From Pseudomonas putida NBRC 14164 (GTDB lineage Bacteria > Pseudomonadota > Gammaproteobacteria > Pseudomonadales > Pseudomonadaceae): 64,000 nucleotides of DNA. Of this stretch, positions 24,932 through 34,296 are shown piece after piece. Under the pieces are notes generated by a model. It worked only from the letters and a program-made list of their open reading frames with translations. It searched no databases and was not told the DNA's origin. Location of the stretch: assembly GCF_000412675.1 (NCBI RefSeq), contig NC_021505.1:4954501-5018500 (forward strand). The letters are read 5' to 3'. The position numbers were made by a program, and so were the translations under genes. Numbering within the stretch: position 1 is the stretch's first letter; each line of letters starts with the position of its first letter.

Positions 24932-26338
24932 ATGCAACCCCTGCGCACGCTCAGCCTGTGGATGGACCAGCTCGAAGAGCCATTGTGCGCCCGCCCGGCC
25001 CTGCGCGAAGACCTGGCAGTGGATGTGTGCATCATCGGTGCCGGCTACACCGGCCTGTGGACCGCCTACTACCTCAAGCGCCAGGCGCCACAACTGAGCA
25101 TCGCCGTGATCGACGCCAACATCGCCGGCTTCGGCGCGTCCGGGCGCAATGGCGGCTGGCTGATGGGCAACCTGCTGGGCGAAGACCGCCTGCTCGCCAC
25201 CCTGTCGCCACAACAGCGCCGCGCCAGCATCGACCTGCTGCACGGCATTCCCGATGAAGTGCAGGGTGTGTTGCAACGCGAAGGCATCGACTGCGACTAC
25301 CGCAAGGGCGGCGTGCTGTACTGCGCCGCGCGCTACCCGGAGCAAGAACGCAGCCTGCGTGCCTACCTCGATGACTTGTATCGCCAAGGCATGACCGAGG
25401 ACGACTACCGCTGGCTACGCCCCGAGCAACTGGAAAACCAGCTGCGGGTCAGTAATGCATTTGGTGCCATCTACAGCCCGCACACCGCGACCATCCAGCC
25501 GGCCAAGCTGGTGCGTGGCCTGGCGCGGGCCGTGGAAGCGCTGGGGGTGCCAATCTACGAAAATACCCCGGCCATCGACTGGCAACCCGGCGACGTGCGC
25601 ACCCCGCTGGCGCGGATTCGCTGCCAGTGGATGGTGCCGGCCGTCGAAGGCTACGCCGCCAGCCTGCCGCCGCTGGGCAAGCACCAGTTGCCGGTACAGA
25701 GTTTGCTGATAGCCACCGAACCGCTGCCGGAATCGACCTGGGAGCAGATCGGCCTGAGCCAGGGTCAGGCCTTCAGCGAGAGCAGCCGCCAGGTCACCTA
25801 TGGCCAGCGCACCGCCGACAACCGTCTGGTATTCGGCGCACGCGGTGGTTACCGCTTCGGTGGCCGCCTGCGCGAAAACTTCAACCTCCAAGAGCACGAA
25901 ATCGAACTGCGCCGCTACCTGTTCAGCGAGCTGTTCCCGCAGCTCAAGCATGTGCGCATCACCCACTCCTGGGGCGGCAACCTGGGCATGGCCCGGCGCT
26001 TCCACCCGCACATGCTCTGCGACCGCCAGCGCGGCATAGCCTTGGCCGGTGGTTACGGTGGCGAAGGCGTTGGCGCCACCAACCTGGGCGGGCGCACCCT
26101 GGCGGCGCTAATCCTTAACCAGCACAACGAACTGACTGCGCAACCTTGGGTACTGGACAACCGCCCGGTATCGAGTCTGGCCAGCTGGCCGCCAGAGCCC
26201 TGCCGCTGGCTGGGCTACAACGCGATCATCCAGAGCTTCGTCCACGAGGACCGGACCCTCGCCAACCCCGCCAGCGCGCCGTGGAGGCGGCGCCTGGCAA
26301 GCTCGCTTGCGGACTTCATGGAAGGCTTCATGCACTGA
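24932..26338 (+). CDS. FAD-dependent amine/amino-acid oxidase (DadA/PuuB-like)
   Basis: A 468-residue flavoprotein of the DAO family. The dinucleotide-binding motif VCIIGAGYTGLWTAYYLKR is near residue 30, followed by GFGASGRNGGWLMGNLLG, typical of gamma-glutamylputrescine oxidase-like enzymes. The C-terminal GLALAGGYGGEGVGATNLGG-like stretch (residues about 370-390) contacts FAD. It probably oxidises an amine or glutamylated polyamine. ATG 24932 has GGAG nine bases upstream and is preferred over TTG 24908. It lies 64 bases after the regulator gene and 33 before the cupin gene. Confidence 0.88.
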   Translation: MQPLRTLSLWMDQLEEPLCARPALREDLAVDVCIIGAGYTGLWTAYYLKRQAPQLSIAVIDANIAGFGASGRNGGWLMGNLLGEDRLLATLSPQQRRASIDLLHGIPDEVQGVLQREGIDCDYRKGGVLYCAARYPEQERSLRAYLDDLYRQGMTEDDYRWLRPEQLENQLRVSNAFGAIYSPHTATIQPAKLVRGLARAVEALGVPIYENTPAIDWQPGDVRTPLARIRCQWMVPAVEGYAASLPPLGKHQLPVQSLLIATEPLPESTWEQIGLSQGQAFSESSRQVTYGQRTADNRLVFGARGGYRFGGRLRENFNLQEHEIELRRYLFSELFPQLKHVRITHSWGGNLGMARRFHPHMLCDRQRGIALAGGYGGEGVGATNLGGRTLAALILNQHNELTAQPWVLDNRPVSSLASWPPEPCRWLGYNAIIQSFVHEDRTLANPASAPWRRRLASSLADFMEGFMH

Positions 26339-26371
26339 CTTCCCTTATCAACTGCACAGGATCCACCGGTC

Positions 26372-26713
26372 ATGAGCATTACCCAGTTCAAGAACACCGA
26401 CAGCGCTGTGCTCGACAGCTCCAACCCGGTCGCGGTGCCGCTTGGCGAACCCGTGGCGGTGACATCTGTCACCTGCGTGGAACGCAGTGATGGCGTCGAA
26501 ACCGGCATCTGGGAGTGCACCCCGGGGCGCTGGCGGCGGCAGATCGTGCAACAGGAGTTCTGCCATTTCATCAAGGGCCGCTGCACCTTCACCCCCGACG
26601 GTGGCGAGCCCCTGGTCATAGAAGCCGGAGACGCATTGATGCTACCGGCCAACAGCACCGGCACCTGGGACATCCAGGAGACCGTGCGCAAGACCTACGT
26701 ACTCATCTTCTGA
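26372..26713 (+). CDS. Small cupin-fold protein
   Basis: A 113-residue single-domain cupin of the DUF861/EutQ-like group. Motifs include GIWECTPGRWRRQIVQQEFC, CHFIKGRCTFTPDGGEP and DALMLPANSTGTWDIQE. Similar cupins often sit next to FAD oxidases of the DadA/PuuB type. A regulatory or detoxifying role in amine catabolism is an inference. It is the middle gene of the oxidase-cupin-binding protein group. Confidence 0.87.
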   Translation: MSITQFKNTDSAVLDSSNPVAVPLGEPVAVTSVTCVERSDGVETGIWECTPGRWRRQIVQQEFCHFIKGRCTFTPDGGEPLVIEAGDALMLPANSTGTWDIQETVRKTYVLIF

Positions 26714-26765
26714 TCCGCTGATCGCCTGCCTTCGATAACAACAGACAAAGCAAGGTAAACCCGAC

Positions 26766-27845
26766 ATGCGCACACTCCTTCTCGCCCCTCTGATGCTGGC
26801 CGCCAGTGTGGCCGGCGCCGCCGAAACGGTGAAAATCTACAACTGGTCCAGCTACGTCGCCCCCGACACGCTGAAGAACTTCCAGCAAGCCAGCGGCATC
26901 GTGCCCACCTACGACGTGTACGACAGCAACGAAACCCTCGACGGCAAGCTGATGACCGGCAACTCCGGCTACGATGTAGTGTTCCCTTCCAACCACTTCA
27001 TGGCCCGGCAGATCCAGGGCAAGGCCCTGAAGAAGCTGGACAAGTCGCAGCTGCCCAACTGGCAAAACCTCAACCCGGTGCTGCTCAAGGCGCTGGAGGT
27101 GAACGACCCGGGCAACCAGTACGGCTTCCCGTACCTGTGGGGCAGTACCGGCATCGGCTACAACATCGACAAGGTCAAGGCGGTGCTCGGCGACAACGCG
27201 CCGGTGGACTCGTGGGACCTGATCTTCAAGCCCGAGTACATGAGCAAGCTGAAAAGCTGTGGCGTCGCCGTGCTGGACAACGGCCCCGAACTGCTGCCGA
27301 TTGCCCTGCACTACCTGGGCCTGCCGCACCACAGCCAGAACCCGGCGGACTACGACAAGGCCAAGGCGCTGTTGATGCAGGTGCGGCCTTACATCAGCTA
27401 CTTCCATTCATCGAAGTACACCGGCGACCTGGCCAATGGCGATATCTGTGTGGTGGTGGGCTTCTCGGGGGATGTGCTGCAAGCGAAAAACCGTGCCGAA
27501 GAAGCGAAGAACGGGGTGAAGGTGGGCTATTCGATACCCAAGGAAGGCGCGCCCATGTGGTTTGACATGGTGGCCATGCCGGCCGATGCACCGGACGAAA
27601 AAGCCGGGTATGCCTACATGAACTACCTGCTGCAGCCAGAGGTGATGGCCAACATCAGCAACCATGTGCAGTACGCCAACGGTAACCTCAAGGCGGACGG
27701 GCTTGTGGAGCCGGCCATGAAGGGCAATACGATGATTTACCCGAGCGAAGACATGATGGGTAAATTGTATGCGCTGGAAGCGATGCCGGCGAAGATCGAC
27801 CGCATTCGCACCCGGATCTGGACCAGTATCAAAGCCGGGAACTGA
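26766..27845 (+). CDS. PotF-like polyamine-binding periplasmic protein
   Basis: A 359-residue periplasmic binding protein of the spermidine/putrescine family (PotF/SpuD/SpuE). The signal peptide is RTLLLAPLMLAASVAGAA; the mature protein begins ETVKIYNWSSYVAPDTLKNF, the PotF hallmark. Ligand-contact motifs such as GFPYLWGSTGIGYNIDKVK and VVVGFSGDVLQA are present. No potGHI permease genes follow, so it must work with a permease elsewhere or act as a sensor. Located downstream of the amine oxidase and cupin genes, it supports a polyamine theme. Confidence 0.92.
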   Translation: MRTLLLAPLMLAASVAGAAETVKIYNWSSYVAPDTLKNFQQASGIVPTYDVYDSNETLDGKLMTGNSGYDVVFPSNHFMARQIQGKALKKLDKSQLPNWQNLNPVLLKALEVNDPGNQYGFPYLWGSTGIGYNIDKVKAVLGDNAPVDSWDLIFKPEYMSKLKSCGVAVLDNGPELLPIALHYLGLPHHSQNPADYDKAKALLMQVRPYISYFHSSKYTGDLANGDICVVVGFSGDVLQAKNRAEEAKNGVKVGYSIPKEGAPMWFDMVAMPADAPDEKAGYAYMNYLLQPEVMANISNHVQYANGNLKADGLVEPAMKGNTMIYPSEDMMGKLYALEAMPAKIDRIRTRIWTSIKAGN

Positions 27846-27862
27846 GCCCGGCCGTAGTGCGG

Positions 27863-27941
27863 TCCCTGTGGGAGCGGGTTCACCCGCGAATGCGTCGGTA
27901 AATTCAACATCGCATTCGCGGGTGAACCCGCTCCCACAGGG
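27863..27941. repeat. Paired inverted REP element
   Basis: CCTGTGGGAGCGGGTTCACC and its inverted copy lie between the converging potF-like gene and prfC. Together they form a long hairpin that may end both transcripts. Confidence 0.85.
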
Positions 27942-27961
27942 TCAGCAGCCGGCACTGGAAA

Positions 27962-29545
<1,584 letters not shown>

Positions 29546-29636
29546 GGGAAATCGCCTGACTGGGGGATTCAAAAAGGGGCGATATCATACCTGAAGTTGG
29601 GCTGGGACCAAAATCTGATCCCCGTCCGTTGGTCAA

Positions 29637-29966
29637 TCACGCACGTTGAGCCTGATCATCACAAAAACCTTGAAGCGTGACAGGGGCCCGGCCGGGCACA
29701 TGTGCAACGAGCTCCAATGTTCCACCCAAGGCCTCAACATAGCTACGAAGGGTGGATATCAACATGTCACTTCTCTTCTCCACTTTCGAAACATTGCCCT
29801 GACGGATATCGAGGCGCTGCGCCAACTCGTCCTGGGTGATTTGCAACTGCCTGCGCAAGGCTTGCAAGGTCATTTCTTCATGAATCAGTTCAAGGCCGCG
29901 TGCTTCTACTCTCGCCCTGCGCTCAGGCGACAGCGCGTTCATAACCTCATCGAGTGTTTTCATCAT
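29637..29966 (-). CDS. higA: HigA-like antitoxin (XRE helix-turn-helix)
   Basis: A 109-residue DNA-binding protein. A Cro/C1-type helix-turn-helix is at about residues 38-90 (LQITQDELAQRLDIRQGNVSKVEKR). This is the antitoxin form often paired with Gp49/HigB-like toxins. Here the toxin gene comes first and the two frames touch, stop next to start. It probably neutralises the toxin and represses the operon. The first or second Met of MMKTLDE may be used. Confidence 0.85.
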   Translation of the reverse strand: MMKTLDEVMNALSPERRARVEARGLELIHEEMTLQALRRQLQITQDELAQRLDIRQGNVSKVEKRSDMLISTLRSYVEALGGTLELVAHVPGRAPVTLQGFCDDQAQRA

Positions 29967-30320
29967 TCAACCTCTGGAAAGGTGCCGTCCGAAACGTGCG
30001 TCGGCACGCTCGATCAGGCTCCGGTAAAATCTACGTTCACTGATTCCTGCCTTGTCTCCGGCAACCAACAGCACCGCAAAGCGAGAGGGGTCAAAAGCGA
30101 ACGCTATGCGCCACACGCCATTCCCGACGCTGAATCGCAACTCTTTCATGTTCGAATGCCTTGAGCCCTTCAAGGTATCCACACGCGGTCGACCCAGAGC
30201 CGGGCCGCAGCAGGCCAGCAGCTGTAGCTGAGCCAACAGTTCATCCTGGACCTCCATTTCGAGCATTCCGAACTCCACTGTAAATTCCGGGCACATCCCT
30301 ATGGACCACACAACAAACAT
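29967..30320 (-). CDS. higB: HigB/Gp49-like toxin (RelE superfamily)
   Basis: A 117-residue protein with the Gp49/HigB-like fold: VQDELLAQLQLLACCGPALG, then GRPRVDTLKGSRHSNMKELRF and the strand VWRIAFAFDP with the basic RFYRSLIERAD tail. Members usually cleave mRNA on the ribosome. The start is uncertain. ATG 30320 fits the family length, but AGAGG is only one base from it; TTG 30344 extends it by eight residues. It directly precedes the antitoxin gene, the usual HigBA order. Confidence 0.82.
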   Translation of the reverse strand: MFVVWSIGMCPEFTVEFGMLEMEVQDELLAQLQLLACCGPALGRPRVDTLKGSRHSNMKELRFSVGNGVWRIAFAFDPSRFAVLLVAGDKAGISERRFYRSLIERADARFGRHLSRG

Positions 30321-30714
30321 ACCTCTGAATGAATATCCCCTCAAGGAGATACAGAGAGAATTTCAAAGGAGATGTTGCTTGGCGGGACAAATGGCTCGAT
30401 AGCAGGTAATTCAACGCCTTCACGTAAAAAAAGCGCTGTTTTTTCGTGCGAGTTTTCTTTGTTGCCAGTGATTAACGCTGGCCAAATGCCGCCTCAGATG
30501 GGAACCTTTGCGCCCACGGAGACGTCCATTCCCCTGCAACCCGCTTCGGTTGGGGACTGGTTTCATCAGCATTTTCGGGCCCGACGGGGTTCGGCTCATG
30601 GCCTGATCGCAGCCTTCGGCGTGCGTCACGCTGCTACTCGCGAACACACCAACCGCCGCCAGGACTGGCCGGCAAAAAAGAAGTGTGCTCGCCGACAACA
30701 CAAGGAGTCCGCCT
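30321..30714. other. 394-base gap between the TA pair and the osmoprotectant operon
   Basis: The two flanking units diverge, so this gap should carry both promoters. It is AT-richer near 30321-30480 than its surroundings. Visible elements are A7-GCGCTG-T6 (about 30426-30445), a CAACC/GGTTG hairpin near 30537-30553 and AAGGAG at 30702-30707, the ribosome-binding site of the next gene. No credible coding frame was found. Confidence 0.45.
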
Positions 30715-31428
30715 GTGGCTAAACGCTACGGAAAAGGGCTGTTGGGATGCGCCACCGTGCTCGTCATCCTGGCCCTGCTGGTCCACTGGATCGGCATCGA
30801 CACGATCGCGCGTTACCGCGACGATCTTGGGTTCTACCTGCAAGCGCACCTGGTTCTGGTGCTGGCTTCGATGGCGGCGGCGTTGGCCGTGGGCATCCCG
30901 GCTGGCATTGCCCTCAGTCGACCGCACCGGGTCGACAAGGCAGAGCGCTTCATGCAGTTTTTCAACGTTGGCAACACCATCCCTCCCTTGGCCGTTCTGG
31001 CCATCGCGCTCAGTATCCTGGGCATCGGCGCCGGGCCTGCGATCTTCGCGCTGTTCCTCGCCTCCCTCCTGCCCATCGTGCGCAACACCTACGAGGGCCT
31101 GAAAAATGTCCCCGCCTCGCTCAAGGAAGCCGCCACCGGCATCGGCATGACCCCGCGCCAGCAACTCTGGCAGGTGGAGCTACCGAATGCCGTGCCGATC
31201 ATCGTCGGTGGTGTACGCGTGGCCCTGGCGTTGAACGTGGGCACCGCACCGCTGGCCTTCCTGATCGGCGCCAACAGCCTGGGCAGCCTGATCTTCCCCG
31301 GCATCGCCCTGAACAACCAGCCACAGCTACTGCTGGGTGCCGCCTGCACCGCACTGCTGGCACTGGTGCTGGACGCGGCGGTGAGTTTCTCCAGCAAGCG
31401 CTGGCTGGAACGTGGCCTGGCCCAATAA
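30715..31428 (+). CDS. Osmoprotectant ABC transporter permease (ProW/OpuCB-like)
   Basis: A 237-residue inner-membrane permease with about six helices. The EAA-type loop is EAATGIGMTPRQQLWQVELP, characteristic of the glycine betaine/choline/carnitine importers (OpuC, YehYWXZ). The start is GTG 30715 with AAGGAG seven bases upstream, giving AKRYGKGLLGCATVLVILAL; the frame extends upstream to 30685 but without a site. It is the first of four tightly packed genes: permease, binding protein, permease, ATPase. Confidence 0.92.
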   Translation: MAKRYGKGLLGCATVLVILALLVHWIGIDTIARYRDDLGFYLQAHLVLVLASMAAALAVGIPAGIALSRPHRVDKAERFMQFFNVGNTIPPLAVLAIALSILGIGAGPAIFALFLASLLPIVRNTYEGLKNVPASLKEAATGIGMTPRQQLWQVELPNAVPIIVGGVRVALALNVGTAPLAFLIGANSLGSLIFPGIALNNQPQLLLGAACTALLALVLDAAVSFSSKRWLERGLAQ

Positions 31429-31441
31429 GGATAGGGAACGT

Positions 31442-32356
31442 ATGAACAAGAGAATCGCCTTGCTGCTGGGCGCGGCCCTGCTGTTCGCAGGATTTGCCCA
31501 GGCAGTGGAAAAACCGCTGGTGCGCATCGGCGCCCGGGTGTTCACCGAGCAGACCGTGCTCGCCGAAATCACTGCGCAATACCTGCGCGCCAATGGCTTT
31601 GACGTGCGTGTCACCAGCGGCCTTGGCAGCAACATCGCGCGCCAGGCCCAGGAGACCGGCCAGCTCGACCTGATGTGGGAATACACCGGGGTTTCGCTGG
31701 TGTCGTACAACCACATCGACGAGCGCATGCCCAGTGCCGAAGCCACCTTCGCCAGGGTCAAGGAGCTGGATGCAAAGAAGGACCTGATCTGGCTGACCCC
31801 GTCGAAGTTCAGTAACACCTACGCGCTGGGCCTGCCCAAGCAAGTGGCCGAGGCCTACCCGCAGGTCAACACCATCAGTGACCTCAACCAGGTACTGCGT
31901 GACGAAAGCCAGCGCAACCACCTGGTGGCGCTGGACACCGAGTTCGCCAACCGCCCCGACGGCCTCGTTGGCCTGCGCGAGATGTACGGCCTGCCGCTGG
32001 ACCGGCGCAACATCCGCCAGATGGACGGTGGCCTGGTGTACACCGCCATGCGCAACAACCAGGTATTCGCCGGGCTGGTGTACACCACCGACGGCCGCCT
32101 GAGTGCGTTCAACCTCAAGCTGCTGGAAGACGACAAGCACTACTTCCCCGATTACACCGCAGCGCCCGTGGTGCGCAAAGCCGTGCTCGACGCCAACCCG
32201 CAACTGGCCGCACTGCTCAAGCCACTGGCCGAGCAGCTGGATGACGAAACCATGCGCCAGCTCAACGCCAAGGTCGACGTCGAGCACCAGAACCCGACTG
32301 CCGTGGCCGCCACCTTCCTGCGCGAGCACCCACTGAACAGCGAGGGCCAGCCATGA
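31442..32356 (+). CDS. Osmoprotectant-binding protein (OsmF/OpuCC-like)
   Basis: A 304-residue periplasmic binding protein of the OpuAC/QAT family. The signal peptide NKRIALLLGAALLFAGFAQ ends at QA-V, and the mature protein begins KPLVRIGARVFTEQTVLAE. The GLGSNIARQAQETGQLDLMW and YTGVSLVSY segments resemble the quaternary-amine pocket of OsmF/ProX-like proteins. AGGATAGGGA upstream of ATG 31442 fits a ribosome-binding site. Its stop overlaps the next start by four bases. Confidence 0.92.
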   Translation: MNKRIALLLGAALLFAGFAQAVEKPLVRIGARVFTEQTVLAEITAQYLRANGFDVRVTSGLGSNIARQAQETGQLDLMWEYTGVSLVSYNHIDERMPSAEATFARVKELDAKKDLIWLTPSKFSNTYALGLPKQVAEAYPQVNTISDLNQVLRDESQRNHLVALDTEFANRPDGLVGLREMYGLPLDRRNIRQMDGGLVYTAMRNNQVFAGLVYTTDGRLSAFNLKLLEDDKHYFPDYTAAPVVRKAVLDANPQLAALLKPLAEQLDDETMRQLNAKVDVEHQNPTAVAATFLREHPLNSEGQP

Positions 32357-33006
32357 ACCTGATCGATACCTTCAGCCACCTGGACTGGGCCCAGGTGCTG
32401 CAACTGACCTGGCAGCACATCATGCTGGTGGGCGTTGCGGTGAGCCTGGCCATTCTCGTCGGCGTGCCGCTGGGCATCCTGATGACCCGCTTCCCGGCCG
32501 TTGCCGGGCCGCTGCAGGCCAGCGCCACGGTGCTGCTGACCATCCCGTCGATTGCCCTGTTCGGCCTGCTGCTGCCGTTCTATTCCAAGTTCGGCCAGGG
32601 GCTGGGGCCATTGCCAGCGATCACCGCGGTGTTCCTCTATTCGCTGCTGCCGATCCTGCGCAACACCTACCTGGCCCTGACCAACGTAGAGCCCGGTATC
32701 CGTGAAGCTGCGCGCGGCATCGGCATGACCTTCGGCCAGCGCCTGCGCATGGTCGAGCTGCCCATCGCCGTGCCGGTGATCCTCGCCGGTGTGCGCACTG
32801 CCGTGGTCATGAACATCGGCGTCATGACCATTGCCGCCACCATCGGCGCCGGCGGCCTGGGCGTGCTCATTCTTACCTCCATCAGCCGCAGCGACATGTC
32901 GATGCTGCTGGTCGGTGCCGTACTGGTCAGCTTGCTGGCCATCATTGCCGACCTGCTGCTGCAAACCCTGCAACGTGCCCTGACTCCAGAAGGACTGCGC
33001 CCATGA
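32353..33006 (+). CDS. Osmoprotectant ABC transporter permease, second subunit
   Basis: A 217-residue permease. It has the EAA loop EAARGIGMTFGQRLRMVELP and the following IAVPVILAGVRTAVVMNIG, closely similar to the first permease of the operon, with which it should form the channel heterodimer. The ATG at 32353 overlaps the binding-protein stop (ATGA), and the gene's own stop overlaps the ATPase start, so translation of the three is coupled. Confidence 0.93.
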   Translation: MNLIDTFSHLDWAQVLQLTWQHIMLVGVAVSLAILVGVPLGILMTRFPAVAGPLQASATVLLTIPSIALFGLLLPFYSKFGQGLGPLPAITAVFLYSLLPILRNTYLALTNVEPGIREAARGIGMTFGQRLRMVELPIAVPVILAGVRTAVVMNIGVMTIAATIGAGGLGVLILTSISRSDMSMLLVGAVLVSLLAIIADLLLQTLQRALTPEGLRP

Positions 33007-34160
33007 TCGAACTGAAGAACCTCAGCAAAACCTTCAACGTCAACGGCAAGGACGTCAAAGCCGTCGACGCGGTAAGCCTCACTGTCAACGAAGGGGAAAT
33101 CTGCGTGTTCCTCGGCCCCTCGGGCTGCGGCAAGAGCACCACGCTGAAAATGATCAACCGGCTGATCACGCCTACGTCGGGCCAGGTGTTCATCAATGGC
33201 GAGGACACCACCGGGCTGGACGAAGTCACCCTGCGCCGCCATATCGGCTATGTGATCCAGCAGATCGGCCTGTTCCCCAACATGACCATCGAAGAAAACA
33301 TCACCGTGGTCCCGCGCCTGCTCGGCTGGGACAAGCAAAAGTGCCACGAGCGTGCTCGCGAGCTGATGCATATGATCAAGCTCGAACCCAAGCAGTACCT
33401 GCAGCGCTACCCGCGCGAGCTGTCCGGTGGCCAGCAGCAGCGCATCGGCGTGATCCGTGCCTTGGCGGCCGACGCGCCGGTATTGCTGATGGACGAGCCA
33501 TTCGGCGCAGTCGACCCGATCAACCGCGAGATGATCCAGAACGAGTTCTTCGAGATGCAGCGGGCGCTGAACAAGACCGTGATCATGGTCAGCCACGACA
33601 TCGACGAAGCGATCAAGCTGGGCGACAAGATTGCCATCTTCCGTGCCGGCAAACTGTTGCAGCTGGACCACCCGGACACGCTGCTGGCGCACCCGGCGGA
33701 TGACTTTGTCAGCAACTTCGTTGGCCAGGACAGCACGCTCAAGCGCCTGCTGCTGGTGCGTGCCGAGGATGCAGCGGACAACGCGCCGTCGGTGAGCCCG
33801 GAGACGCCCGTGAGCGATGCACTGGAGCTGCTGGATGAGCACGACCGCCGCTACGTGGTGGTGACCGATGCACAGAACAAGGCACTGGGCTATGTACGCC
33901 GACGTGACATGCACCGCCAGCAAGGGACGTGTGGCGACTTCCTGCGGCCGTTCAATGCCACGGCCTCGCACGATGAGCATTTGCGCATCCTGCTGTCGCG
34001 CATGTACGAGTTCAACCGGGCGTGGTTGCCGGTGCTGGACGCCGAGCAGGTGTTTTTGGGCGAGGTGACGCAGGAGTCGATTGCGGCGTACCTGAGTTCG
34101 GGCAGATCGCGCGGGGCCAAGACCAGCATCGTCTCGCCAGCCGAAGCGGTGGTGTCCTAG
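33003..34160 (+). CDS. Osmoprotectant ABC transporter ATPase with CBS domains
   Basis: A 385-residue ATPase. Walker A GPSGCGKST, signature LSGGQQQRIGVIRAL, Walker B VLLMDEPFGAVDP and switch histidine in VSHDIDEA are all present in residues 1-230. The C-terminal third (about 250-370) is a CBS pair (VSDALELLDEHDRRYVVVTD; LRILLSRMYEFNRAWLPVLD), which in OpuA/OpuC-type ATPases senses ionic strength or cyclic-di-AMP-like ligands. It probably gates uptake by osmotic state. Confidence 0.94.
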   Translation: MIELKNLSKTFNVNGKDVKAVDAVSLTVNEGEICVFLGPSGCGKSTTLKMINRLITPTSGQVFINGEDTTGLDEVTLRRHIGYVIQQIGLFPNMTIEENITVVPRLLGWDKQKCHERARELMHMIKLEPKQYLQRYPRELSGGQQQRIGVIRALAADAPVLLMDEPFGAVDPINREMIQNEFFEMQRALNKTVIMVSHDIDEAIKLGDKIAIFRAGKLLQLDHPDTLLAHPADDFVSNFVGQDSTLKRLLLVRAEDAADNAPSVSPETPVSDALELLDEHDRRYVVVTDAQNKALGYVRRRDMHRQQGTCGDFLRPFNATASHDEHLRILLSRMYEFNRAWLPVLDAEQVFLGEVTQESIAAYLSSGRSRGAKTSIVSPAEAVVS

Positions 34161-34182
34161 AAAGCCAGGGGCGCTTCGCACC

Positions 34183-34268
34183 CCATCGCCGGCAAGCCAG
34201 CTCCCACAGGTACAGCGAGAACCTCAAGACATGCGCTGTACCTGTGGGAGCTGGCTTGCCGTCGATGG
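34183..34268. repeat. Paired inverted REP element
   Basis: CATCGCCGGCAAGCCAGCTC and its inverted copy (ending near 34268) lie between the converging ABC ATPase and TonB-receptor genes. Short GGCCGCAAAGCGGCC adds a third palindrome at about 34269-34283. Confidence 0.85.
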
Positions 34269-34296
34269 GCCGCAAAGCGGCCCCGGCAATCTCCAG

